From: an uncultured Prevotellaceae bacterium
GTDB taxonomy: Bacteria > Bacteroidota > Bacteroidia > Bacteroidales > Bacteroidaceae
Length of the DNA: 52,002 bases
Assembly (NCBI GenBank): GCA_900318795.1
Contig: ONLU01000033.1
Location: forward strand, 1-52,002
Direction of reading: 5' to 3'
Shown here: positions 1-6,944 of the stretch, piece after piece
Position numbering within the stretch: position 1 is the stretch's first letter
How the letters are laid out: each line of letters opens with the position of its first letter
The notes under the pieces: generated by a model
Database searches by the model: none
Seen by the model: the letters and a program-made list of their open reading frames with translations, nothing else
What the model was told of the DNA's origin: nothing
Made by a program: the position numbers and the translations under genes

Positions 1-24
1 CGTCTTCCATGTCTCTTTCTTCAT
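1..24 (-). CDS. Smalltalk-type small protein, 5' end only
   Basis: Only the first eight codons lie in the window. They read MKKETWKT from an ATG at 24-22, and the gene runs off the left edge. In Bacteroidales a family of about 30-residue proteins named smalltalk starts with MKKxTWKT and sits between an HU-related gene and an N-acetylmuramoyl-L-alanine amidase. Here the HU-related pseudogene lies just upstream on the same strand, which supports the assignment. Eight residues are little evidence, so the call rests on motif plus position. The function of the family is unknown. Confidence 0.6.
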
Positions 25-73
25 AACTTTAAACTTTAATTTTAATCCCTATAATTCGTAGTCGTTAATTACC

Positions 74-141
74 TTGTCATCGACCCTTGGGTCGCTCTGA
101 CCTTTAGGTCAGAGAACTTTGAACTTTGAACCTTGAACTTT
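74..141. repeat. REP-like intergenic repeat, copy A
   Basis: The segment has two short perfect palindromes, CGACCCTTGGGTCG (81-94) and TCTGACCTTTAGGTCAGA (96-113). These are followed by degenerate tandem GAACTTTGAAC/CTTGAAC units. A second copy with the same order of parts is at 4120-4215, and the CTTGAAC units recur at the 3' end of mutY. It lies in the gap between the HU pseudogene and the small-protein gene and could form hairpins in RNA from either strand. Confidence 0.75.
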
Positions 142-185
142 CTCTCAGAGGGCGTCGGGGCATAAGCCCCTCAGCCCTGCGAGGC

Positions 186-633
186 TCACTCGTCCGAGTT
201 CGTTCCGCCGTCCGGGTCATGGTAGTCGTCACCGCCCGTGCTGCCACCGCCGGTGCTGTCACCACCCTGGGTGTTGCTGTCCGTGTTGCCGGTGTTCGAG
301 CCGGTGTTCGAGCCGGTGTTCGAGCCGGTGTCAGAGCCAGGAGCCTGCTCGGTGTCCTCCACCTCGCCCTCGTCGTCCGAGGTCACGCGCTTCACCACCT
401 CGCCGTTGCGGTCGTAGCAGGTAATCTGGATGGCGGTGGCCTTCAGTTCCTCCTTCAGGTCGCTGTTGGGAGTGAAGATGATGCGTCGAGCGCTGATCAG
501 TCCGCTCTTCACGTCCTCCACCTTCTCCACCGCCTTGGAGCTCAGCGCCCAGCACATAGCGGTAGACCCCGGGGTCGTTCTCGTTCTTCGTAAACTTGAG
601 CTTGCGCTCAACTGCTTTCACTTTGATTGCCAT
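186..633 (-). pseudogene. HU-related histone-like DNA-binding protein, internally deleted and frameshifted
   Basis: The reading frame opens at 633 with MAIKVKAVERKLKF and continues to RYVLGAEL, the usual start of the long HU-related family of Bacteroidales. It then jumps frame: SKAVEKVEDVKSGLI through QITCYDRNGEVVKR, the family's C-terminal half, is in another frame running to a stop at 186-188. By memory of intact relatives, roughly 60 residues containing most of the HU core are missing at the junction near 540-545. Reading on in the first frame gives Gly/Arg-rich nonsense ending at 331. The C-terminal tail is low complexity (GSNT repeats). The first half could be expressed as a truncated protein, but the DNA-binding fold would be lost. 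A sequencing error alone would not explain the missing core. Confidence 0.8.
289..336. repeat. Four 12-bp tandem repeats in the HU pseudogene tail
   Basis: Three exact copies of CCGGTGTTCGAG (289-300, 301-312, 313-324) are followed by a variant, CCGGTGTCAGAG (325-336). On the coding strand they encode the GSNT repeats of the acidic, Gly/Asn/Thr-rich tail. Copy number is likely to vary by slippage. Confidence 0.9.
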
Positions 634-685
634 AATGTGTTAGATTTTTAGTTGTTAGTAATAAATAGTTGTCTCATTCGACGCT

Positions 686-694
686 GCAAAGGTA
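686..694 (-). promoter_or_regulatory. -7 box of the HU-related gene
   Basis: On the minus strand TACCTTTGC matches the Bacteroidetes -7 consensus TAnnTTTG. An ATTCG lies at the -33 distance (716-720). It gives a leader of about 45-50 nt before the ATG at 633. The promoter looks intact although the gene is broken. Confidence 0.65.
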
Positions 695-724
695 CGGATA
701 TTCCATTGCGGTGGACGAATCTTT

Positions 725-757
725 GGGGGACTTTTTTTCGGTTCCCCCCATTTTTTT
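725..757 (+). terminator. Terminator-like hairpin with no assigned gene
   Basis: GGGGGA (725-730) can pair with TCCCCC (743-748), and a run of seven T follows at 751-757. This is the form of a plus-strand intrinsic terminator, but no plus-strand gene precedes it. It lies upstream of the HU promoter and may be a remnant. Confidence 0.35.
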
Positions 758-817
758 CTCGGGGCACATCACACGGGTACCAGGCACGCTGTTCACACAC
801 ATTGCTATGGTAGTATG

Positions 818-975
818 GTGGTCATGATGGTCATGGTCAAAATGGTCAAAATCGAAAATGGAAAGAAAGAAAAGTATTCTATAATATATAAATATATATA
901 TTTATATATTATAGTACAAAAATGGCCCTTCCGAAAATCGATTTTGACCAAAATGACCATGACCACTTTGACCAC
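818..975. repeat. Large inverted-repeat element with 36-bp AT palindrome at its centre
   Basis: The outer arms (about 818-857 and 936-975) are near-complementary and built from TGACCA/TGGTCA units. A typical arm string is TCGATTTTGACCA. Between them a perfect 36-bp A/T palindrome occupies 879-914. The element has no convincing open reading frame and sits in the otherwise empty 634-1391 interval. It could be a non-autonomous mobile element or a remnant, or a structured RNA; target-site duplications are not clear. Confidence 0.75.
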
Positions 976-1038
976 GACGACGGGGTGCATTGTCAATCGC
1001 GATACGTGCGAATAAAATCGAAAAAAGGACAGGAAAAA

Positions 1039-1242
1039 ATTCGTAGACCGCAATGAAATATTGTTACCTTTGCCGCGTCGAGAGATGAGTGTGTGACGAG
1101 TGCCCTGGGTACGCAGCATTTTCTATCAAGCCGGCGAAAAAAATGCGACCTGTCCAGCGCGCAAAAACACCTCTCAGAAATCGGCAGGAGAGAACGAGTC
1201 AACTATTTATTACAAACGACTAAAAATATTTACAAATTGTGG
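1039..1242 (+). promoter_or_regulatory. Plus-strand relict of the HU promoter and leader; possible promoter of a short RNA
   Basis: The block 1039-1080 aligns with the HU upstream region (716-675 on the minus strand). It shares ACCGCAATG, TACCTTTGC (-7 box at 1065-1073) and GCGTCGA. A second block at 1200-1242 matches the HU leader: CAACTATTTATTAC, then ACTAAAAAT. About 115 nt are inserted between the blocks, and the ATG position reads GTG with no HU coding sequence after it. An active promoter here would give a transcript toward the hairpin at 1340-1366, antisense to the end of the GH28 gene. The interval 634-1391 shows no supportable protein gene. Confidence 0.5.
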
Positions 1243-1339
1243 AGACCATAGCGGCACCGTGTGCGATAAATATGTTAATATGTTACTATGTCTTTAAGAT
1301 TGCTATGTCCTTGAGTGCACGGATGGCAGATATAGAAAA

Positions 1340-1366
1340 GAGGCATCTGCGGTTTCCAGATGCCTC
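1340..1366 (-). terminator. Intrinsic terminator of the phosphatase-GH28 gene
   Basis: GAGGCATCTG (1340-1349) pairs perfectly with CAGATGCCTC (1357-1366) around a 7-nt loop. On the minus strand the hairpin is followed by TTTTCT. It lies 25 bp past the stop of the GH28 fusion gene. Confidence 0.85.
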
Positions 1367-1391
1367 TTGTGAGAGGGGGGTAGGGGTGATA

Positions 1392-4091
1392 TTACTCCTT
1401 GATGAGCTTGACGTTCTCCAGCGTGAGATGGGCTGTCTGGGGGTCAATCAGGTCGCCGTCCTGACGGTAGACGAAGGTGGAGTTGCGGATGTCGATGTCG
1501 TGGACGCAGTTCATGTCAAGAATGCCGCTGGCCTTGATGGCGGTGCGGGTGCCCCGGCAGGTGACGTCTGTGATGTGGATGTCCTGGAAGTCGGGAGTCA
1601 TCTTGAGCTGTTCGGCTGTGAACTGCTTCATGAATCCCTTCTTGTTGTACTTGTCGGTGGTCTCGCCAGGGGCTTTGTTTTCGTAGTCGCACTGGAAGAC
1701 GATGGCCTGGTCCTTGATGTCGGTCATCACGATGTCCGAGATGTACAGCTGCTCGGTCTTGCCGCCTCGTCCGATGCCGCTCTTGAAGCGCAGACCGGTG
1801 TCAGTGCCGCTGAAGCGGTTGTGGCGCACCACCATGCGACGGATGCCGCTGACGGTCTCGCTGCCCAGCACGAAGCCTCCGTGGGCATGATAGACGGTGT
1901 TGTCCTGGATGACAATGTCCTCGCAGCCGTTGGCGGGCGACTGGGGCTTGTAGTTGCCGCTCTTCATGCACAGTCCGTCGTCGCCGGCATCGACGGTGCA
2001 GCCCACGATGAGTCCGATGTTGACATCAGAGAAGTCGATGGCGTCGCCGTTCTGTGCGTTCCACGGACAGCGCACCGTCACACCGTCGACGATGACATTG
2101 CGGCAGTTCAGCGGGTGAACGTGGAACTTGGCTGCGTTCTGCACGGTGACACCCTCGATGAGCACGTTCTCGCAGTCGGTCAGCCGGATGAGGTCGTTGC
2201 GCATCTTCTCCTGCTTCTCGGGCGTGTCGGCAATGACGGCATGAGGATAGAACAGTTGTCCCTTGTCCTTGTCGACGCCACCTACGACGCTGTGGTACTG
2301 CTTCCACTCGACGTCGCTGACCTTGGAGCGCTTGACGGGGCGCCAGTATTCGCCGTTGCCGTCGAGGATGCCGCTGCCCGTGATGGCAATGTTCTTGCGC
2401 TTCGAGGCTCGGATGCAGGCATAGACACGGCTGGCTTTAGGATTGGGGTCTACGTAGAGCGACTTGTCGGGCGAGAAGACGACGATGGCGTTCTTCTGCA
2501 GGTGCAGCTCGATGTTGTCCTTGAGCATGATGGGTCCGGTGAGCCACACGCCGTCGGGCACCGTGAGGCGTCCGCCGCCCAGCTTTGTCAGTTGGCTGAT
2601 GCCCTTGGCAAAAGCCTCCGTGTTCAGTGTGACGCCATCGGCTATGCCACCCACGTCCTTCAGGCTTACCTCGTTGGCGGGGATGGCAGGACGGCTGACG
2701 GGAGCGATGTTCACCGGCAGGTTGGTATAGTACTTGGCATAGCGCTCGTCTATCTCCGGCTGCTTGGGCATGGCAGCCTCCTGGGCGTCATAGCCGGCCA
2801 GCTTGTCCAGGTAATACTGGCGCAGGTCGGCCCAGCGGTAGTATGGATGGCGGTCGGTCTTGACGGGCAGCGACACCTCGCGCTCGTTGAGCAGCGCCTT
2901 GACCAGGATGTCGCCCTTTGCACCCTTGGCAGGGCGGTAGAATATCAATTGTATGTTGCACCCCATGGGGAAGATGCGGTAGTTGCGCCAGTGGGCGTCC
3001 AGCTGGTCGAGGTCGCTGACCTGTACGGCGCAGGAGTCGAGCTCCAGCAGGCATGCCAGCGGCAGTACGCAGACCTCATGGCCGAAGCGCATGGTAGCCT
3101 GTGTCTGGGTGACGGTGTCTGCCGTCTGGATGATGTTACGCAGCAGGTTACGCTGGGTGAACGGCATGATGCCCTTGGTCAGAGGGGCAGGACCGTAGTC
3201 GACATACCAGCCGATGTTGCGCACACGCCACAGGGCATACAGCTCGTCCTCGGTGAACAGCGAGTACAGGTCGGGAGCCCCGTCGTGGCTCTGCATGTTG
3301 GTGACCACCTCGAACAGGTTGGACATCAGGGCGTTGGCATTGATACGCTCCTTCGTCCACTTGGAGTCGTTGAACAGCACCCCCATGAGGCGGCTTGCAT
3401 CGATGCCCTTCATGTCGTGGCGCATCTCGCGGCCCTTGCGTCCCATGGACTTCACCAGTCCGCTGCGGTCCTGGTTCATGTAGTATTGCAGGGCCTTGCT
3501 GACGTCGTTGTGGATGACGGCGGTGGGGTTGGCAGCCGAGAACTCTTCGCACTCGGCCATCATCGACAGGATGCAGCGGTTGACGGTGGTAGAGCGGGCG
3601 TCGATGTGGACGTTTTTCGCCTTGAAGATTTCGGGGAAGTTCTGTACCATGCGGCGTGCGATGCCGTGATGCTGGCGCTCGCCGACCGTCGACAGGTCGC
3701 CCAGTCGCAGTTGTGCGCCGCTGTACTGGCCGTCGAGTGCCGGATAGTTAGGCTCAGGCAGACTGGCAAAGGCCTCCAGCAGCTGCAACACCTCCTCGCC
3801 CTTGGGAGTCAGCTTGCCTGCCTTCCGGGCCGTGCTCAGGGGTTCTGTCACGCTGGTGTAGCTGTCGTCCTTGATGAGCCAGCGCGAGCCGTGGCGTCCG
3901 TAGTGCGACATGTAGTAGGGAACATAGCCCTTGGGGGATGGTGTCAGCTTCTTGGTGGGCAGCTGGCGGTTGTAGTCCAGATAGTTGCTGCCTGCCAGGT
4001 ACTTGTTGGCCCTGATTTCCTCAAGAGCCGTCTGTGCGGTGCTGCTGAGCGCGATGGCAGCCGTCAGCAGCAAGGTGGTCAGTCGTTTCAT
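1392..4091 (-). CDS. Secreted histidine-acid phosphatase fused to GH28 polygalacturonase
   Basis: This is an 899-residue protein with signal peptide MKRLTTLLLTAAIALSSTAQ. Residues about 21-435 form a branch-2 histidine phosphatase (phytase/MINPP type). YGRHGSRW holds the nucleophilic His67, and FGHE (His338-Glu339) matches the proton-donor motif. After a linker (about 440-472) a GH28 right-handed beta-helix runs from NEVSLKDVGG to the end. Its catalytic elements are recognisable: NGD (681-683), AGDDG (Asp704/Asp705), HAHGG (735-739) and RFK (768-770). The GH28 part would cleave homogalacturonan-type backbones. The phosphatase part would release phosphate from phytate or other phosphorylated plant compounds. 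The two activities are known separately; joining them is what stands out. No frameshift is visible. The 126-bp gap upstream is filled mostly by a REP-like repeat and I see no clear promoter in it. A terminator follows the gene. Confidence 0.88.
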   Translation of the reverse strand: MKRLTTLLLTAAIALSSTAQTALEEIRANKYLAGSNYLDYNRQLPTKKLTPSPKGYVPYYMSHYGRHGSRWLIKDDSYTSVTEPLSTARKAGKLTPKGEEVLQLLEAFASLPEPNYPALDGQYSGAQLRLGDLSTVGERQHHGIARRMVQNFPEIFKAKNVHIDARSTTVNRCILSMMAECEEFSAANPTAVIHNDVSKALQYYMNQDRSGLVKSMGRKGREMRHDMKGIDASRLMGVLFNDSKWTKERINANALMSNLFEVVTNMQSHDGAPDLYSLFTEDELYALWRVRNIGWYVDYGPAPLTKGIMPFTQRNLLRNIIQTADTVTQTQATMRFGHEVCVLPLACLLELDSCAVQVSDLDQLDAHWRNYRIFPMGCNIQLIFYRPAKGAKGDILVKALLNEREVSLPVKTDRHPYYRWADLRQYYLDKLAGYDAQEAAMPKQPEIDERYAKYYTNLPVNIAPVSRPAIPANEVSLKDVGGIADGVTLNTEAFAKGISQLTKLGGGRLTVPDGVWLTGPIMLKDNIELHLQKNAIVVFSPDKSLYVDPNPKASRVYACIRASKRKNIAITGSGILDGNGEYWRPVKRSKVSDVEWKQYHSVVGGVDKDKGQLFYPHAVIADTPEKQEKMRNDLIRLTDCENVLIEGVTVQNAAKFHVHPLNCRNVIVDGVTVRCPWNAQNGDAIDFSDVNIGLIVGCTVDAGDDGLCMKSGNYKPQSPANGCEDIVIQDNTVYHAHGGFVLGSETVSGIRRMVVRHNRFSGTDTGLRFKSGIGRGGKTEQLYISDIVMTDIKDQAIVFQCDYENKAPGETTDKYNKKGFMKQFTAEQLKMTPDFQDIHITDVTCRGTRTAIKASGILDMNCVHDIDIRNSTFVYRQDGDLIDPQTAHLTLENVKLIKE

Positions 4092-4119
4092 TGCTCACTT
4101 AAACTTTTTACTTTAAACT

Positions 4120-4215
4120 TTGTCATCGACCTTCAGGTCAGAGAACTTTGTCATCGACCTTCAAGTCGCTCTGACCTTCAGGTCAGAGAACCTTGAATCT
4201 TGAACTTTGAACTTT
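4120..4215. repeat. REP-like intergenic repeat, copy B
   Basis: This copy has the same parts as 74-141. TGTCATCGACCTTCAGGTCAG is partly duplicated, followed by CGACCTTCAAGTCG, TCTGACCTTCAGGTCAGA, and then TTGAATCTTGAACTTTGAAC. It fills most of the gap between the unknown secreted protein (4218-5117) and the phosphatase-GH28 gene. Confidence 0.75.
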
Positions 4216-4217
4216 TA

Positions 4218-5117
4218 TTATTTGATCGTGACGGTAGCGGTGGTCTTGGTCTGCTGACCCAGTGTCTCGTTGGTGGTCTCAGACTTGATGCTCTTCACCC
4301 AGCCGTCGTCCTGCAGCTCGTAGGTGGCAGTCTCTTTGCTTTCAAACTTGATCATACCGGTAGCCATCACCTGATCGATGTTCTGCTTGATGAGTTCAGC
4401 CTGGTCGGGAACCAGTTTCTCGACCTTCTCGATGATCATCGCCTTCAGTTCGTCCTTGGACATGTTGATAGAACCGTTGGTCGTCACGTTCTTGCCGTTG
4501 ACGAAGTACATGCGCTTCATCTTCAATCCCTGCTCGTTCTTGTACTCCTCCTGTGAGCCGGTCATGATGGTCTTGCCGTTCAAGGCCAGCGGGCTGGTCA
4601 TGTTCTGCATGGTCTTCAGCAGGTTCTCCTCCGTGGTGCTTTCCAATATCTGTTGTTTGATGGCATCCTTGGACATGGCCTGTGCGAGCATGGGAGCCTG
4701 CTCGAACAACTGGTCTACCAGCTTGTTGCTCAGTCCGTCTATCTGCTGCTTCAGTTCGCCGTAGTTCTGGATGCTCTTCACCTGGCCGTCCTTGTTGGTG
4801 GTCACGCGGATGGACAGTCCCTTCATCATGTTCCCGGCAGCGCTCAGCAACTTGGCGGCGAGGTTGTCGCCTGTTGCGTCGCTCTTAACGTCGGTGGTCA
4901 CTATCTCCATCGTGTAGCCGTCAGCGTTCTCGGCGGTCACGGTGAACTTGGTCTCGCTGGTCGCGTGGACGTCTTTCTGGCCGGATATGGCTGTAGTGCT
5001 TTCAGACACATACACCTTGGTGGTACCTTTAGCCATTTTGGGGGCTACTTTCAACTGGGCCTGTGCGGCCATCATGACTGTCAGCATCATGCTGAGGACA
5101 AAAATCTTTTTCATCAT
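4218..5117 (-). CDS. Secreted protein of unknown function (DUF6263-like)
   Basis: This is a 299-residue protein with an N-terminal signal peptide ending near AAQAQ. It has no lipobox Cys, transmembrane segment or catalytic motif I recognise. The body alternates short beta-type stretches with Thr/Ser/Lys-rich ones, including a helical segment with ELKQQIDGLSNKLVDQL. The pattern recalls DUF6263-type periplasmic proteins of Bacteroidetes, but that match is from memory and weak. Two adjacent ATGs (5117 and 5114) could start it. It has its own promoter, which overlaps the ddh terminator (5163-5208). Downstream lies a repeat and then the phosphatase-GH28 gene on the same strand. Confidence 0.7.
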   Translation of the reverse strand: MMKKIFVLSMMLTVMMAAQAQLKVAPKMAKGTTKVYVSESTTAISGQKDVHATSETKFTVTAENADGYTMEIVTTDVKSDATGDNLAAKLLSAAGNMMKGLSIRVTTNKDGQVKSIQNYGELKQQIDGLSNKLVDQLFEQAPMLAQAMSKDAIKQQILESTTEENLLKTMQNMTSPLALNGKTIMTGSQEEYKNEQGLKMKRMYFVNGKNVTTNGSINMSKDELKAMIIEKVEKLVPDQAELIKQNIDQVMATGMIKFESKETATYELQDDGWVKSIKSETTNETLGQQTKTTATVTIK

Positions 5118-5162
5118 AGTTTCTTTAATTTATGATTGGTTTCACGTTCGTGCAATTCGGTG

Positions 5163-5208
5163 GCGAAGTTACGAATAAAAAACGAGCTGACCAAGAGCCA
5201 GCCCGTTT
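5163..5208 (-). promoter_or_regulatory. Overlapping ddh terminator and promoter of the unknown secreted protein
   Basis: On the minus strand the hairpin ACGGGCTGGC...GTCAGCTCGT (5183-5207) is followed by six T, a good intrinsic terminator for ddh. The loop and 3' arm supply the -33 element CTTGG (5191-5195). The T-run lies in the spacer, and TAACTTCGC (5163-5171) is the -7 box. Terminator and next promoter therefore share the same bases. The same arrangement occurs upstream of parA. Confidence 0.7.
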
Positions 5209-5235
5209 TCTTGATGTCGGGGATGAAAAATTCCC

Positions 5236-6135
5236 TTATACCAGATGTTCTATCAGGTCGGCGCGCTCGCCGGGCAGCATGTCGATGACGGGAATTTCAA
5301 TCATCGTATAGCATCCGGGCTGCAGGCGCATGGAGGCGCGAGCCACATTGACCAGCACCTGACCGGTCAGGGCGGGGTTGTTGATCTGCATGTTGAACTC
5401 CAAGCGCTGGTTCTGGGTCTGACCAGAGACACCCTTGCGCACCAGGTTCACACCATGTCCCATGTCGCGCACATCGTCGACGCTCTCTACCTGGAAGACA
5501 TGCGTCTCGTCAGAGGCGAAGTAGGGGTCGGCCTTGATGTCCTTGGTGACTTGCTCCAGCGTGTAGCCGTCTTCCAGCTCCACATAGACCATGCGGCGAT
5601 GGATGCCCTCGCCCAGGGGAATGGTCATCGAGAGGGCGTTCTTGACGCCAGCCTTGGAGCGCACACATACCGAGTGTCCCATGGACATGCCCGGTCCGAA
5701 GTTGGTGTAGCTCAGTCCCTTGGGAGCCAGGCTCTGCATCAGCGTGCGGACGATAGAGTCCGAGCCCGGATCCCAGCCGGCGGCAATGACGCTGACCGTT
5801 CCGGTCTGCTTGTTCAGCTCCATCAGTCGCTCGCGGTAGCCGCGGATATTGGTGTGGATGTCAAATGAGTCGACGGTATTGATGCCCAGGGGCAGGATCT
5901 GCTTGGCATACTCTTCGCACGAACGGGTCGGTGTGGCCAGGATAGCCACGTCCACGTCCTTCAGTTCCTTGATATCCTTCACAACCTCATACTGTGCCAG
6001 TTCGGCGGGCTTGTTCTCTGCACCCTGACGGCGCACGATGCCTGCAATCTCGAAATCGGGTGCGGCCTCCAGGGCCTGCAAACTGTACTTTCCAATGTTG
6101 CCGTAGCCTACTACGGCTGCTCTGATTTTCTTCAT
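5236..6135 (-). CDS. ddh: meso-Diaminopimelate D-dehydrogenase
   Basis: This is a 299-residue NADP-dependent enzyme that reductively aminates tetrahydrodipicolinate to meso-diaminopimelate in one step (lysine and peptidoglycan synthesis). The Rossmann start is AAVVGYGNIGKYSLQAL. Family segments WDPGSDSIVRTLMQ and GPGMSMGHSVCVRSKAG, which shape the substrate pocket, are present, and length is normal. The start at MKKIRAA (6135) was chosen over an upstream in-frame extension because the extension runs through the promoter and breaks the family N-terminus. The minus-strand -7 box is at 6176-6184. The gene is monocistronic, with an intrinsic terminator at 5183-5207. Confidence 0.95.
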   Translation of the reverse strand: MKKIRAAVVGYGNIGKYSLQALEAAPDFEIAGIVRRQGAENKPAELAQYEVVKDIKELKDVDVAILATPTRSCEEYAKQILPLGINTVDSFDIHTNIRGYRERLMELNKQTGTVSVIAAGWDPGSDSIVRTLMQSLAPKGLSYTNFGPGMSMGHSVCVRSKAGVKNALSMTIPLGEGIHRRMVYVELEDGYTLEQVTKDIKADPYFASDETHVFQVESVDDVRDMGHGVNLVRKGVSGQTQNQRLEFNMQINNPALTGQVLVNVARASMRLQPGCYTMIEIPVIDMLPGERADLIEHLV

Positions 6136-6175
6136 CTTTTTGTCTTTGTTTGGTTCCTTTTTATCCTTTTCGGTT

Positions 6176-6184
6176 GCAAAAGTA
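6176..6184 (-). promoter_or_regulatory. ddh -7 promoter box
   Basis: TACTTTTGC on the minus strand fits the Bacteroidetes -7 consensus. It lies about 40 nt upstream of the ddh ATG and supports the start at 6135. The -33 element is weak. Confidence 0.6.
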
Positions 6185-6230
6185 CATCTTTTTCTCGAAA
6201 TACATAACGAAATGACAGAAAAATTTGTTA

Positions 6231-6322
6231 ATAACATGCAAAATGTTATCCGGTGTCATCTTTTCACCCCCTGATACAATAAACCAGCCGCCGGAGACGT
6301 TTAATTAGATGTATTAATACAT
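6231..6322. promoter_or_regulatory. Two palindromes in the ddh-ruvA divergent gap
   Basis: ATAACAT-GCAAA-ATGTTAT (6231-6249) is an inverted repeat with 7-bp arms. ATGTATTAATACAT (6309-6322) is a perfect 14-bp palindrome, 13 nt before the ruvA start. No clear -7 box for ruvA was found. Either palindrome could be an operator, or both may simply reflect AT-rich sequence. Confidence 0.35.
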
Positions 6323-6335
6323 TAAAGTAAGAATC

Positions 6336-6938
6336 ATGATAGAATATATCAAGGGTGAGTTGACGGAACTTACCCCCGCATTGGCTACGGTGGAAGCCGC
6401 TGGCGTAGGTTACGGACTGAACATCTCGCTGACGACATACTCTGCCATTCAGGGCAAGCAAAACGTGAAGCTCTACGTCTTTGAGTCCATTCGCGAGGAT
6501 GCCCATGTGCTCTATGGGTTTGTGTCGAAGAAAGAGCGCGAAATGTTTGAACTGCTGATTACGGTCAGCGGTGTGGGACCCAATACGGCCCGTATGATGC
6601 TCTCGTCGATGAGTGTCGCCGAGCTGTGCAATGCCATTTCGCGTGGTGACGAGCGGCTCATCAAGGGCATCAAGGGCATCGGTAAGATGACAGCCCAGCG
6701 CATCATCGTCGACCTGCGCGACAAGATTGTCGCCCTGGGCATTGCAGACGAGATTCCCACGGGCGGTCAGGTTTCGGCTCCCGTCAACACAGCGGTCAAG
6801 GACGAAGCCGTCTCGGCACTGACCATGCTGGGCTTTGCCCCGGCACCCTCCCAAAAGGTGGTGCTGGCCATTCTGCAGGCACAGCCCGACCTGCCCGTAG
6901 AGCAGGTGGTCAAGCAGGCTTTGAAACAAATCAAGTAG
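6336..6938 (+). CDS. ruvA: Holliday junction branch migration protein RuvA
   Basis: This 200-residue protein opens with the OB-fold start MIEYIKGEL. It has two helix-hairpin-helix motifs ([13 protein letters not shown] and [13 protein letters not shown]) in the middle, and a C-terminal three-helix domain (about 153-200) that contacts the RuvB motor. RuvA tetramers bind four-way junctions and load RuvB during recombinational repair. The gene is followed after 6 bp by sprA, so the two are probably co-transcribed. A ruvA-sprA order is also known from Porphyromonas. Confidence 0.96.
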   Translation: MIEYIKGELTELTPALATVEAAGVGYGLNISLTTYSAIQGKQNVKLYVFESIREDAHVLYGFVSKKEREMFELLITVSGVGPNTARMMLSSMSVAELCNAISRGDERLIKGIKGIGKMTAQRIIVDLRDKIVALGIADEIPTGGQVSAPVNTAVKDEAVSALTMLGFAPAPSQKVVLAILQAQPDLPVEQVVKQALKQIK

Positions 6939-6944
6939 CCCCCT

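Noticed and set aside
289-336. Tandem repeats considered as a CRISPR array
   Set aside because: The units are 12 bp, contiguous and without spacers, and they encode a protein tail. No CRISPR or cas gene is present.
1100-1297. 65-residue plus-strand frame after the HU-like promoter relict
   Set aside because: It has no family resemblance, no conserved start and crosses the relict leader; I found no support for a protein here.
1239-4196. 985-residue plus-strand open frame
   Set aside because: It is antisense to the phosphatase-GH28 gene, starts at GTG in non-coding sequence and has the Val/Asp/His-rich composition of a shadow frame in GC-rich codons.
4218-5117. Lipoprotein call for the unknown secreted protein
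   Set aside because: The signal peptide region has no Cys at the cleavage site, so a plain signal peptide is more likely.
5134-5156. GTTTCACG string considered as a parS half-site
   Set aside because: The other half (CGTGAAAC) is missing: the sequence continues TTCGTGCAA. No full parS palindrome was found near parB or elsewhere in the window.
6264-6929. 221-residue minus-strand open frame over ruvA
   Set aside because: ruvA on the other strand is unmistakable; this frame is low-quality antisense sequence.
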